From Glyphotaelius pellucidus (Eukaryota; Arthropoda; Insecta; Trichoptera; Limnephilidae): a stretch of DNA of 64,000 nucleotides. Location of the stretch: contig OW386559.1 in NCBI GenBank assembly GCA_936435175.1, positions 14,186,264-14,250,263 on the forward strand, written 5' to 3'. This document shows, piece by piece, positions 1 to 10,616 of this stretch. The translations under genes and the position numbers were made by a program. How positions within the stretch are numbered: the first letter of the stretch is position 1; each line of letters starts with the position of its first letter. The notes under the pieces are model-generated. The model had not been told where the DNA came from and searched no databases. It saw only the letters and a program-made list of their open reading frames with translations.

Positions 1-414
1 ATTGGCTAATATTCGGCATAATACCCCAAAAATAAATAACGATTATAAACTAATAGATATGGACTCTTCTAAGTAGTTTTAGGTAATTTTTCAATTTGAA
101 ATTCATGAATATTTTTGACAATTTTTAGATTTAACGGTGGAAGGTTGTTAAAATAAGTTAAGAGGTATATAAACGCTAGAAATATTTTGATTCTCATGCC
201 TTCAAAATTTAAACTCGAGCTTTTTATTTGCACGAGGCAGGTAAGCGAAAAAGTGGTTTTTATTTATTTTGTGCATAATTTTAAAAGAATGAAAAAAGTT
301 ATTTCCAAACCTCAAAAATAGTCTTAGCCATAAAAGGATATTTAAAAAAAAATTGTTTCTTATATTACTTCATAATTAAGTCATGCAAAAACATTTTTTT
401 TTGTGGTTTACTTC

Positions 415-765
415 TTTTTTTTTTTTTTTTAATATGAATACCGCACAAGAGTCCCAACTGCTCCCGTCTGGAGCCAGTGAGACTATGGCATCCCCAATTG
501 GGGTGTGTTGTGAGGCTGAAGGTAGTGGGGAGGGGAAGGAGATGGGGAATAGGAAGGTGGGAAGTACCTGGCTATTCAGATCTGGTCACCAAACACGGCT
601 AAAGCCATTTCAAGCAACGTTTCAATTCTGAACGGTGGTCTTACACCAGGGCGATACTGGTAGTATCTTCCACTCTGGAACGTGCCGCAAATATACTATA
701 TATTATTTTAAATGAATAAATTGTGAAATAACACAAATTAATCAAATAAAATTTATTTATGCCTA
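415..765 (-). repeat. tRNA-derived SINE family 1, 5'-truncated copy
   Basis: Reverse-oriented copy of the element seen whole at 55321-55764. A T16 run (415-430) is the poly-A tail; the body includes the pyrimidine/purine blocks and the tcttccactctggaacgtgc block. The tRNA-like head is missing. Confidence 0.75.
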
Positions 766-2212
766 TATTTTTTGTTATGTAATTAATAATTTTATTGTAA
801 TTCCAATACGTAGAAAAGCTAGTAAAAGCTTCAATTTATCCGTAGCATAGTTTTTGATGTTCATAATGTAAACCGATCGGTCGTAAAGATTAATCTAAAT
901 AGTATCTAAATAGGATTTCACGTACAGCTTCATCTTAAACCTAGATGGGCTTAAGTTTTTTGAATGTGCTCGATTACCCATACTAATTTAATTGTGTGCG
1001 TATTTCCACAATTGAGAATATGCCGGGCACAATTGAGAATATGTCCAATTTTATTGTGCATATTTATTTGCATGCTTTCTCATGCACTTGTAGAAAAGTG
1101 CGTTATGAATTTGATTACCAAAGATATTATTAACTTTGTAAACAGATGTATGTATACGCAATTGTATGAGCGTTCCCAATATCTATGACTAGAAACATAT
1201 CATAATCAGTGATACCTTTTATATTTGGTAAATTTAATTTATATTATCTTCAATTTTTGGCTCCCAAGAGCATTTCTTACTCTTTACTTGTTACACTTTT
1301 TTTTTAATATTTATAACTTTACACTTTTTATTTCCTACCTTTTAACTTTCTATCTCAATCTGTAACTTTTCATTATACTTTATATTTTATAATTTTATGC
1401 TTTTACTTTATACTTTCATTTATCTATCTTACTTTTTACTTACTGCTTACTACCTCAACTCTTTTTTTACCTTTTGTTTTTATATTTAACTTCAATTTAT
1501 GTTGTTACTTTCGTTTTGTTATTGTTTTATAATACATATATAATATAATTTATGTTAATGGCACATGTTGTGCCGTATGTTTTTGAAATAAATAAATAAA
1601 TATAATGTTTCCTTAATAGGAAAGGTCTCAGTCCCATTGTCTTGTGATCACATTCCAGAATCAGTATCCATTTCTTATTTGATGTGAAATACGACATCAC
1701 CTTTCACGCTATAAATATAATAGAGCAGGCTGGAAAGCTTGTTCATCACTACTGACTGGATCATGATTAGATAAATAGTAGCGAGTTGAGATAGACACCT
1801 GTGGTGGTGAGACTAACACACAATTGACTGAGAGTAGCTAAGTTCTGTTTTAACTGGACTGTTTTTTGCATTTTGCCTTTCCGTAAATTTGCTTGTACGT
1901 TTCGGGTCAAGATGGTGGCCGTTTTAAAGGTTCGGTAAAGATTCTTTTTTCAAATTTAAAATCGTCCTGTTTATTTGGAATTTATTATTATTTGCATTTT
2001 TTCAATATTATTTATACCTACCTGCCAGAAGAAGGCTTGAAAAAGAATTGTCATTGTGGTAGTACGTTTTTTTGGACAAATTGTATAATTCCTTATTTGA
2101 AAAATGTTACATGAAATACATGGTTTATAAAAGAGGAACTCGAAGCCGGGTTCTTAAATTTCAACCAAGCAGATGCAAGGCTAATACTGTTTGATTGATG
2201 CAGATCGTTTTT
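766..2212. other. AT-rich intergenic, nothing recognised
   Basis: No gene, structured RNA or clear transposon. 1260-1560 is T-rich with many tacttt-type words. Near 1556-1605 a gcacatgttgtgccgtatg block followed by (aaat)n resembles a retroposon 3' end, but not enough to name. Confidence 0.4.
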
Positions 2213-2375
2213 CTAAATTATAATTCTTGATTTTAATACCGTTATCACATAAAAACATCACGCAAGTCATTTTTACAATTTTTTTATGTTTGAATTCTAA
2301 ATTTTAATATTTATTTGTAATAAATATTAAAGCTTATTTCATAACCTTTCAAAAACTTTAGTATTCGGCTACGTT
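2213..2375 (+). repeat. Inverted partner of the 3302-3888 MITE
   Basis: About 160 bp that is the reverse complement of roughly 3437-3605, with only scattered mismatches. It is an internal fragment of the same element in the other orientation. Confidence 0.7.
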
Positions 2376-2866
2376 ATAATGTACATGATGTAAAAAACAA
2401 CACAGATATCGCACAAACTCTCATTTGGGGGAAATGTTTTGAAATGCTTCCAGAATGGGAGGGTTAAGAAAGAGAGTTTAGAAAGGTTTGGACATAGAGA
2501 ATGGATGAATTAATCAGAATATGTGAAAATGACGGGGGTAAAAGAAATTGTACAAATAGTTTTTTTCTTTGAATAAACATAAAATCACTTCATGCAGTTA
2601 AATTTAATCGTAAGTATGTTCATAATTCATAGCTGTAACCCAGCAATACCTGGGATGGCTATCAAGTTATCAAGGACATTTGACCACCTTGAACTCAATA
2701 ATATGTAATTAATCTTTTGTTATTCATTGATAAGTCATTCTGACATTTGACTTAGAAAAATGGTCTTAATCACTCTCTTGAGGCTTGCAAATTGTATGCA
2801 ATTTTATTTCTTACATTTAATTCTTTCACTTTTACCCCTGAAATGATTATCTTGCGTTTGTATTAT

Positions 2867-3041
2867 TTGCCGGCCTCTGTGTTTCCTCCCTCCTACAATA
2901 AGGGTCTCTTCAAGACCCATGTTCACTCCTTCCTCTCCTCTAAAACACCCTCCACACAGCATCCTCAAAGATGACATAGGCCCTGAGGGAAATTATTTTT
3001 TCCTCAGGGCCTCCTGTGTGGAGTTAATGTAAAAAAAAAAA
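2867..3041 (+). mobile_element. LINE 3' end with double hairpin and A-tail
   Basis: The 3' terminal part of the non-LTR element best seen at 5790-6462. Outer arms CTCCACACAG (2950-2959) and CTGTGTGGAG (3014-3023) and inner arms GGCCCTGAGG (2979-2988) and CCTCAGGGCC (3002-3011) form a nested stem; the copy ends gttaatgt then a poly-A. Confidence 0.75.
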
Positions 3042-3301
3042 GATAGTTTATTAATTTTTTTAGGTATTTTTGTCTACTAAATTCTTTCTAGATATTTTAT
3101 ATCTTTTAAGATATTTTTGTCTTCTAAATAACATAGTATAACCAAAAACTCGTTACATCAATTGAGGGTAGGATGTAATTTACAAAATTAACACTTTTTG
3201 ATTTGCACCATAATCTTAAATAATCTATATTCAATCAATAATATGATACTTCAGTAGTATATCTGAATAATCAAGTTTTCTTGACGTCAGCTTTTCATTT
3301 C

Positions 3302-3888
3302 TTAACCACTCCGGTCTCTCGCCTTTGTGCAAGTTTTTTGTCTTAAACGAACTGTCAGATTTATAAAAAAATTGTGTTATTTCTGCTTGCAATTGATGCT
3401 CAATAAATTAAATATTTCTGAACGCAGCCGAGTACTAAAAACTGTTTTTGCAAGGTTATGAAATAAGCTTTCAAATTGTATTATTACAAATAAATACTAA
3501 GATTTGTTAATATTAAAATTTAGAATGCAAACATAAAAAAATTGTAAAAATGACTCACTTGATGTTTTTATGTGATAACAGTACAAAAATCAAGAATTAT
3601 GTAAAAATTTTTACTTATTTTATCGTACAAATGTATAAAAAACAATTTTTTCACTTAATTGTTTTACCATTTTGTACAAAAATATTTAATAAAAAATTTA
3701 ATGTATTAATTAACGTTGAATAGAGACGTGTAGCGTGTTTTATTATAAATATTCTCCTTTTTGTTTTAGGGTTGTAATTAGAACAAAAACAGAGTTATAA
3801 CGATTTCTGTGGGAACACACACATTAGCTTGAAAACAAGCTTATTGTTATATCGTTGTGTAAACAGGCTTAGGGGTCGGAGTGGTTAA
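3302..3888. mobile_element. TTAA-flanked MITE (piggyBac-like), 587 bp
   Basis: Perfect terminal inverted repeat TTAACCACTCCG (3302-3313) and CGGAGTGGTTAA (3877-3888). No coding capacity. The TTAA ends match the piggyBac target preference; assignment to that superfamily is inference. Confidence 0.75.
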
Positions 3889-4799
3889 TGTGTACATTCA
3901 GACTACTTTAATCATTCCTTACCCTTACATGCTAGAAAATTCAATGAGCTCTGGTGTTGTGTACTTGTAATTTAGAATTTTGTCATTTTTAAGTTGGATA
4001 AAAACAAATGGTTAACATTGATTACTTATATAAATCATTCATTAATAGTACATATCGATGTTGGAAAGGATAAATTGAAGCACTCATACGTAGCATATGA
4101 AATAACAGTATGGTGCTTAATTAAGCCAAAATTAAGTAAAAAACATCCCAGCAAGTAAAAAAATATGTTTTATTTTATTTGTGAAGCTCAGGCACAAATA
4201 TTTAAACGTTTTTACAATAATTTTCTAAAGAATTTAATTTTCCACATCATGCAATACAACCATAACTGAAAAAGGGTCTGTAAGTAGGAGATTTTGAACT
4301 TTAAAGCAGTTTTCATAGGCTTGATACTTTATTTTTTCTGCATAATTTTTTCAAAGGCAAAAATGTGTTCTACTCACAGTATTTAATTAAAGTATCTAAA
4401 ATATTTCCGACTAATTTTCAAAATAAAATCAAATGATTTTGGGTATCTTAACAAAAATTTTCCTAATGTTTTGACAAAACATTTTTGAAGTGAAAACTTC
4501 ACAAACAGAGAAAGAGACAAACACTTACATCTATAGGATTTAGCCTGCGAGAGAATGAGATAGCGGCGCATCGTAGCCTTCCCACTCTTGTCTACTTTGG
4601 TTTTCTGAACACTATGTCTACTACTTGTATTTTTTTTCTGTTGCCTTGGATAAATACATATATTTAATTATTTTACCCAGTACATAAATGTATTGCTAAG
4701 AAACACCTAAATTTGAACCCTTGTGCTCAGTATATTTGAAATAATTATGGACTTCATAATTAAATCAGTTGACAGCACCGGCAAGAAAGAGCTTTTAGG
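3889..4799. other. AT-rich intergenic, nothing recognised
   Basis: No gene or repeat with clear ends. The 62-residue minus-strand frame near 4383-4571 has no family resemblance and AT-driven composition. Confidence 0.35.
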
Positions 4800-5060
4800 A
4801 CGGGTTGTTTCAAAAATTTGAAGGATTCATCAAATATTTGAAGTTAATTTTCACGTTCTGTGTAAGTTCTATTCAAGTTCTGTGATTATTTCAATTTTAT
4901 GGACCAACACCGCATCCCACACAGCATCCCAGATGACATAGGCCCAGAGGGAAATTATTTTCCTCTTATAATTATATAATGACATAACTTGCACAGAACG
5001 TAAAAATTAACTTCAAATATTTTATGAAACTGTCAAATTTTTTGAAAACAACCATTCTTA
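4800..5060. mobile_element. Long-TIR MITE carrying an internal retroposon fragment
   Basis: Imperfect terminal inverted repeats of about 70 bp (4800-4870 against 4985-5060, sharing tatttgaagttaatttt and acgttctgtg). Between them at 4907-4966 lies a piece of the LINE/SINE tail (acagcatcccagatgaca). Confidence 0.65.
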
Positions 5061-5082
5061 GTGTAAAACTAATGACAGTAGA

Positions 5083-5529
5083 TTAAGGGTCTACTATTCG
5101 TGAACACAGCGCTGAAAAAGAAGAAGCTGGAGAGATATGTAATTACGAGTGTTGGACAGTGCGCGCTAATATGGTTAGTCGTAGAATAGCAGCGAAAATT
5201 GCGAAAAAGCTTAATAAAACATGACTCGTTTAAAATAGAGCAAAAATCTCGTGGAACGTATCTTATGTATCGTTCAAAGAAACATTGTGAATTTTTTCAC
5301 AAATATAACTTGTAAAATAAAAGAAATAGACTTGTTTAAAATAATTTTCGGAGCATACTTTGCGATTTTTTTCTATCGAGGGAATTTTTTATAATTTGCG
5401 TTTCGGCGTGGAACGTATCTAGATATTATCTTCAAAAATAACATATATTTTTTTAAGAGCTTAAAAACTTCCAAATGTTTAAGGGAGATACGTAAGAAAT
5501 CGGTCGAAATACGAATAGTAGACCCTTAA
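5083..5529. mobile_element. TTAA-flanked MITE, perfect 19-bp TIR
   Basis: TTAAGGGTCTACTATTCGT at 5083-5101 is repeated exactly in inverse at 5511-5529. The 447-bp interior is non-coding. The intact ends suggest recent mobility. Confidence 0.8.
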
Positions 5530-5789
5530 CTTGGTCTGGTAAATTCTTTCCTTGTTTATGAGGGGATATAAATGAAATGATGCAAATTTTTAAAGTGGGT
5601 ACTTTTTACCGGCCATTGTTGAAACACCTGTGAAGTTACACAGTGGACTGAAATTCCATGTAATTAGTTTATTATCAAGGCTTCTGCATGGTAAAAGCAT
5701 TGATATAAAAATAACTCAAGGCCAATGAAAGGATAATGGATAAAATTAATATCGAATTAGAGCTAGTCTCCTAATCTTCCGGACAGACC

Positions 5790-6462
5790 TTCCAATGATA
5801 TGCTTGGTGTAACTATAAGTGACCCGCTCAGGTATGGGGGCTCCATCGAAGCCAGAGTTAAGTTAGCCTCTCAAAAACTGGGCGAACTGTACAGGGCCCG
5901 CAGATACTTTGACAGTACACAACTGCTAACCCTGTACAAATCGCAAGTGCGCCCCACAGTTGAATTTGGCAGCCACCTCTAGTCTGGAGCTTCAAAATAC
6001 TTGAAAAATACCCTCGACTCTGCAGAAACAGTTTGATAGATTCTCCCATATTAACGAACGGATTGCAATCTTTAGAGCACAGGTGTCGGGTGGGAATGCT
6101 ATCCATGTTCTACCGGTATTTCAATGGAAGATGTTCTGAGGAACTAGCGTCATTGATCTCTTCGGCACCGGTGCATAGTCGGGAGACACGCCAAACGCGC
6201 GCCCAATATATGTAAACGGTTGACATTTGTCACATGAGAACGGGTCTTTTTTTCGACTCGTTCTTGAGTTCAACAGCTCGGCTATGGAACGATTTGCCGG
6301 CATCTGTGTTTCCTCCCTCCTACAACATGGGTCTCTTCAAGACCAATGTTCATTCCTTCCTCTCCTCAAAAAGACCCTTCGCACAGCATCCCAGATGACA
6401 TAGGCCCTGAGGGAAATTATTTTCCTCAGGGCCTCCTGTCTGGAGTTAATGTAAAAAAAAAG
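5790..6462 (+). pseudogene. Non-LTR retrotransposon (jockey/CR1-like) reverse transcriptase C-terminus, decayed
   Basis: Encodes pieces of the C-terminal part of a LINE ORF2 in shifted frames: LGVTISDPLRYGGSIEARVK, LTLYKSQVRPTVEFGSHL, then FYRYFNGRCSEELASLI and, toward the end, tcaacagctcggctatggaacgatttgcc (the ARLWNDLP-like motif). It closes with the double-hairpin 3' UTR and poly-A near 6450-6462. The 5' part with the polymerase core is missing: a dead-on-arrival copy. Confidence 0.75.
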
Positions 6463-6465
6463 AGT

Positions 6466-6846
6466 CTCGACTGCCCAGAGCCAGTGTGACAGTGGGAAGA
6501 ATGACATCCCTAATTGAACAATGTTGCAAGGCTGAAGGGTGCGGGGAGAGAAAGGAGCTGGGGGAGAGATAGGAGCTGGGGGAGAGATAGGTTGTAAAAT
6601 ACCTGGCTATTCAGACTTGGTCATCAAACATGACTTAAGGCATTTCAAGCAATGTTTTGATTCTTCGCCAGGGTTTCACTGAAGAGTCTTCCACTCTGGA
6701 ATGTGTCAGGTATTTTATACTGTATATAATTTCCTTCCCCTCCTCATTACATTCAGCTCACAACATATCCCAATTGGGGAAGCCTTAGTTTCACTGGCTC
6801 AAGACGGGAGCAGCTGGGACTCACGTGATGTATTCACATTAAAAAA
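6466..6846. repeat. SINE family 1 fragments in head-to-head inversion
   Basis: 6466-6712 matches the SINE body in minus orientation (ctggctattcagacttgg, tcttccactctggaatgtg); 6722-6846 matches it in plus orientation (gacgggagcagctgggac, then a short A run). The two pieces meet near 6715. Confidence 0.6.
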
Positions 6847-7059
6847 TCCTTATTTGTACAGAATCCAACAAATAATATGTATGGCTATGTTGGTACTAAA
6901 AGCCCTAAACACTGAAATTACACAGTTGCAGACTGAGTATGCAACTGTGTAATTTAGGTTTCCTTTTTGATTAACGGCTTCTAAAGGATCTTTCATTATG
7001 CGCTACCTATCTTTAAATTTAAATAAAACAAAGTGTGTGTGGAGACATCATCAATTTTT

Positions 7060-7335
7060 TTTTCGTTTGAAAGGCCTATTGATGCCATTATGTACGAAAT
7101 ATAACAACGTTCAAATGTCCGCCGCGGCTTCTCTGGGTGGGCGCATCCGAAATGTCCAATTTTCCATGACTCTGGCGCATTAATCAGGCTGAATTTGACC
7201 GATGGCATAGGCTATGTTGATTTTGAGGGCCGCTGTGGTTTGTGGCTTATTCGCGTAGAACTGCGACTTAAGAAAACCCCACAAGAAAAAGTCTAACTGG
7301 GTCAAATCGCATGATCCCGGTTGCCAGTTCACATT
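7060..7335 (-). pseudogene. Mariner/Tc1-type transposase C-terminus, decayed
   Basis: Read on the minus strand it gives CDLTQLDFFLWGFLKSQFYA, NKPQTTAALKINIAYAIG, then a stop, then CARVMENWTFRMRPPREA. DLTPxDFFLWG...NKPxT...RVxENWxxRM is the typical C-terminal signature of mariner-like DDE transposases. At least two in-frame stops and no N-terminal part: non-functional. Confidence 0.7.
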
Positions 7336-7594
7336 TATTAAATTTTAAACATATTTTTCATTTTCATGTGTTGTTAAACGCTATATCCGTCCATGGTGAT
7401 TTGGCAAAACACACTGAATAAATGCCAATTGGACAAATGTCGCTTCAACAATATGGCCGCTATCAACTGTCAAAGTTATGAAGTCCCTATTGGAAGACCC
7501 TTTACATTAAAAAGAATTCCAATCTAAACATCTGATTATATAGGCATTTAAAAGTCTGTCTGAGGAAAACCTTAAGCTTTGCGTATACATAATA

Positions 7595-7750
7595 CTGACT
7601 TCTGCGTTTCCTCCGTCCTACAACTGTCTATGGGTGTCTTCAAGACCAATGTTCATTCCTTCCTCTCCTCAAAAAGACCCTCCGCACAGCAACTGAGATG
7701 ACAATGATTGCCCTGAGCGAAATTATTTTCCTTGGGTTCTCCTGTTGTCC
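7595..7750 (+). repeat. LINE 3' end fragment
   Basis: Contains tctgcgtttcctccgtcctacaac and tcttcaagaccaatgttcattcc as in 6300-6360, then a decayed hairpin tail. Confidence 0.65.
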
Positions 7751-8044
7751 AGATTTCTGGAGAATTCAGAATTTAGCATTTTCACAAACTTTTTGTGATT
7801 GTGGGTATCTCTTTGCCTATTGATGTTTTCTATTGTACCTTGTACACTGGGAAATTGAATTCCAGATTATACAGGAAATGGTGGTAAATCGTCACCTTAT
7901 TTGGACGGGGGTTAGAACTTTTGAATGCCAAAGCATTTCTTTTGCTCATTTCTTTACCCAAAATAATTTTCAGAACCATCTGTGTTGTTTCTCGTAGATA
8001 TATGTATGGCAAAGTTCTAACATCAAGAATTTTAAATAATCATT

Positions 8045-8575
8045 CATTTTACAACTCCTGGACCCACTGACCCCCGATTCCTATCTATACCCATACCTCT
8101 TTCCTTCCCCGAACATCTTCTCCTACCTTTCCTTTAAAAGACACCGCACAGCATCCCCAAAGATTACATTTTTTACATGAGCTCCACACAGGAGGCCCCG
8201 AGGAAAATAATTTCCCTCAGGGCCTCATCTTTGGGGGTGCCGTGTGGAGGGTTTTTTTTTTAAGGAAACGATGGGGAGGAGAGTTCTGCGAAGGAAAAGG
8301 GTTTAAGGGGTGGGTAGGAATCTGGGGTTCATTGTGTCCTGGTCATCCGCCTCCAAGACCTAGACAAACCTCACCCCATGAACCCGGGCACCCCTGCTAA
8401 ATCACCAAACACAGCGAACCACTTGGGGTGACCTGTGGCAGAGGTGTTGGTTATCCAATAAAGGTTCCCGGGGCGACGGTACCCATCCCCGCCTCCCAAA
8501 TTGCAAATTGACATACGCCTTTAGTGAAATTATTTTCCTCAAGCCCTTTTGTGTGGAGCTATTGTAAAAAAAAAT
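8045..8575. mobile_element. Nested retroposon tails in opposite orientations
   Basis: 8045-8170 is a plus-strand tail. 8174-8500 is a nearly full non-coding SINE-like element on the minus strand, which read in its own direction runs from ggcggggatgggtaccg through ccccaagtggttcgctg to the hairpin tail. 8510-8575 is a further plus-strand tail ending in A9. Confidence 0.65.
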
Positions 8576-9115
8576 TTGTATGAAATTAATATTGTTGTGT
8601 TGTGTGTAATACTGAACACCCGTTGTCAATATTAAGTTCTGCTTTTCCATGTTTTATGTCATAAATCTGACTTTAATTGCCTCAGAATACAGTAGTTTTC
8701 TAAATCAAAACATTGTTATAACTGCATTTATTTAATACTGCCTCTATGCGGAACTAATCCAACATGGTGTACCTGCCGTTGTTTGAATGCTGATAACATA
8801 AATTGGCTTAATTGCCAACTCACAAATTGTGAAGTCTCTAATTAACTAAGGGTAACGCAGACAGAGTACGCCACACAACTCTGTCTTGGCTCACACTCTT
8901 TGCTTCACTCACATTCATACATACTCTTCTGTTGTTCTGACTCGTGACATGACAAGTTTTTTGTAGATTCTACATATCGATAACAGAGTGACCGAATAGC
9001 GCTGCTTCTAAATCCACATATCATTATTATTTAATGAGCAGGCACCATTCTACTGATGTGCTCCTATCTGATTTCACATTATGTGTACAGCAACTATTTT
9101 TTGACGCATGTCACA

Positions 9116-9131
9116 GGGGGGGGGGGGGGGG
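9116..9131 (+). repeat. G16 homopolymer
   Basis: Sixteen consecutive G residues in AT-rich DNA. Could form a G-quadruplex, or its length may be a sequencing or assembly estimate. Confidence 0.6.
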
Positions 9132-9689
9132 AATTTTCCTCCGCCCCGGGGACAAAAAAATTGAGTTATTTCAAATTAAAAAATATGTTAGTCATTTCTT
9201 CTCTCCAAAAATGAATCCAATAAAGCTTTAAATTGGTTTGTAGGGTGGTAATTAAATAAACCCCACAATTACATTATTGTAAACACAATTAGTCTTTGTT
9301 TGGAGTAGGTACAATCAATTTGCAAGTATGACACAGTTCAATAATAGTAAAACAGTACAAAACTATAACAATAACTTTATGGGTGGGTACTTAACCCAAA
9401 GGAATCTAATTATTCCCTCAACCGCTCATTAAACCTTACAACAAAAGGATTACGAGTATCTTTTCTCTCTGGAAACCTGAAGCTGCGCGGGTAGACCCGG
9501 AAGGCACACTTAGGTTTCTCGAGGTCTCACACGATCTTATACCGGTGAGACCATCTGTAAGCCTTAGCAGCAGGGTAACCTTTAACCAATAACATCCCTC
9601 GTTCCTAACCTGTAAGAGTGAATCGAAAAAGAGAAGGTACTCGAGATTGAACTCTTATCAATATAAGCTATTGAAATAATTAGATTTGC

Positions 9690-9970
9690 TACACATTTAT
9701 ATTAGTAGCATCAATGACATTTTGTGTAAGTTTGTTCCATGCTTCCAATACGTGCAAGGAAGTGTTTCCTAAGATTGGAAGTAGTAGGTGTTTTTTTAAA
9801 TTTCTTTTGAATATCTATCTTCATTTTGCTGGTCTTTCAAATAGATTTGTCTCTGTATTTTGTCTTTTAAATCTATATCCTTCATATGGACTTCATATTT
9901 GGAAAGCACATTCTAGGAGAGGTTGCACACATTGTTATGAATTTTTTTTAAATCATGTCCGGTGTTAGAT
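9690..9970 (-). pseudogene. LINE ORF2 C-terminal fragment
   Basis: The minus strand gives HVLEAWNKLTQNVIDATNIN, resembling the common C-terminal LINE motif VxxWNSLPxxVVDAxxxxxFK. It is preceded by a basic region in shifted frames. Short and decayed. Confidence 0.45.
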
Positions 9971-10566
9971 CAAAGAAGGCCTTTCTGTTTAAGTGTGTTA
10001 TTGAATTTGATCTTTTGAAAATTCCAGCTATATGCAATTCCCAATCCAAGTTTTGTTACATGGTATCTCGTCTCACTGCTTTTAGAGGCGTTCAATCAAG
10101 TTTGTATCCAAGTTTAGGGTGAGTTTTTTCAATATGTAGGACTATGGTGAACATGTGTGGTAACACAGTCATTGAGTAACAGCTGCAAGATGGCTGTTGT
10201 CTTGTTGTGATGTATTTACTTTGTTAACAGCAGAATTTCCCATAATTATTTGGATCACTCCTTTTTAAAAATGTTTTACTTTAGTTCCTCCCGGAAAATG
10301 ATCACTTTGACTAAACAACATAGAGATAATGATAAGACGAAAGTGGATTTGCTAAGACCGGCGATCCGATGTTCAACATAGGTCTATTCCGAATCAGAGT
10401 TCTAAGGGTTGGTGTTGTGTTGTAGGTTCCCAGTGGTGTGGCTGTGTGAGCAGTGAAGGCGCGGTCGCCAGCGTAGTGGAGAGGCGGGAGCGTGCTTGCC
10501 CGCGTGGCATGGTGTGCGGAGCGGCTGCCGCCCGGCCAGCCCCGGCCACCGCGCGCCGCGCCGCCT

Positions 10567-10616
10567 ATGGCCGAACAGGACGCCGCCACGCGCCTCACAG
10601 CGAGGGAGTCCGCCAG
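10567..10616 (+). CDS. ctrip: TRIP12 exon 1 (start codon)
   Basis: Residues 1-17, beginning MAEQDAATRL. The ATG is the first in frame after a stop at 10474; its -3 base is C, so the context is only moderate. The donor AG|gtactg leaves phase 2. The following 94-bp intron is short. A non-conserved N-terminus makes this exon the weakest of the model. Confidence 0.6.
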
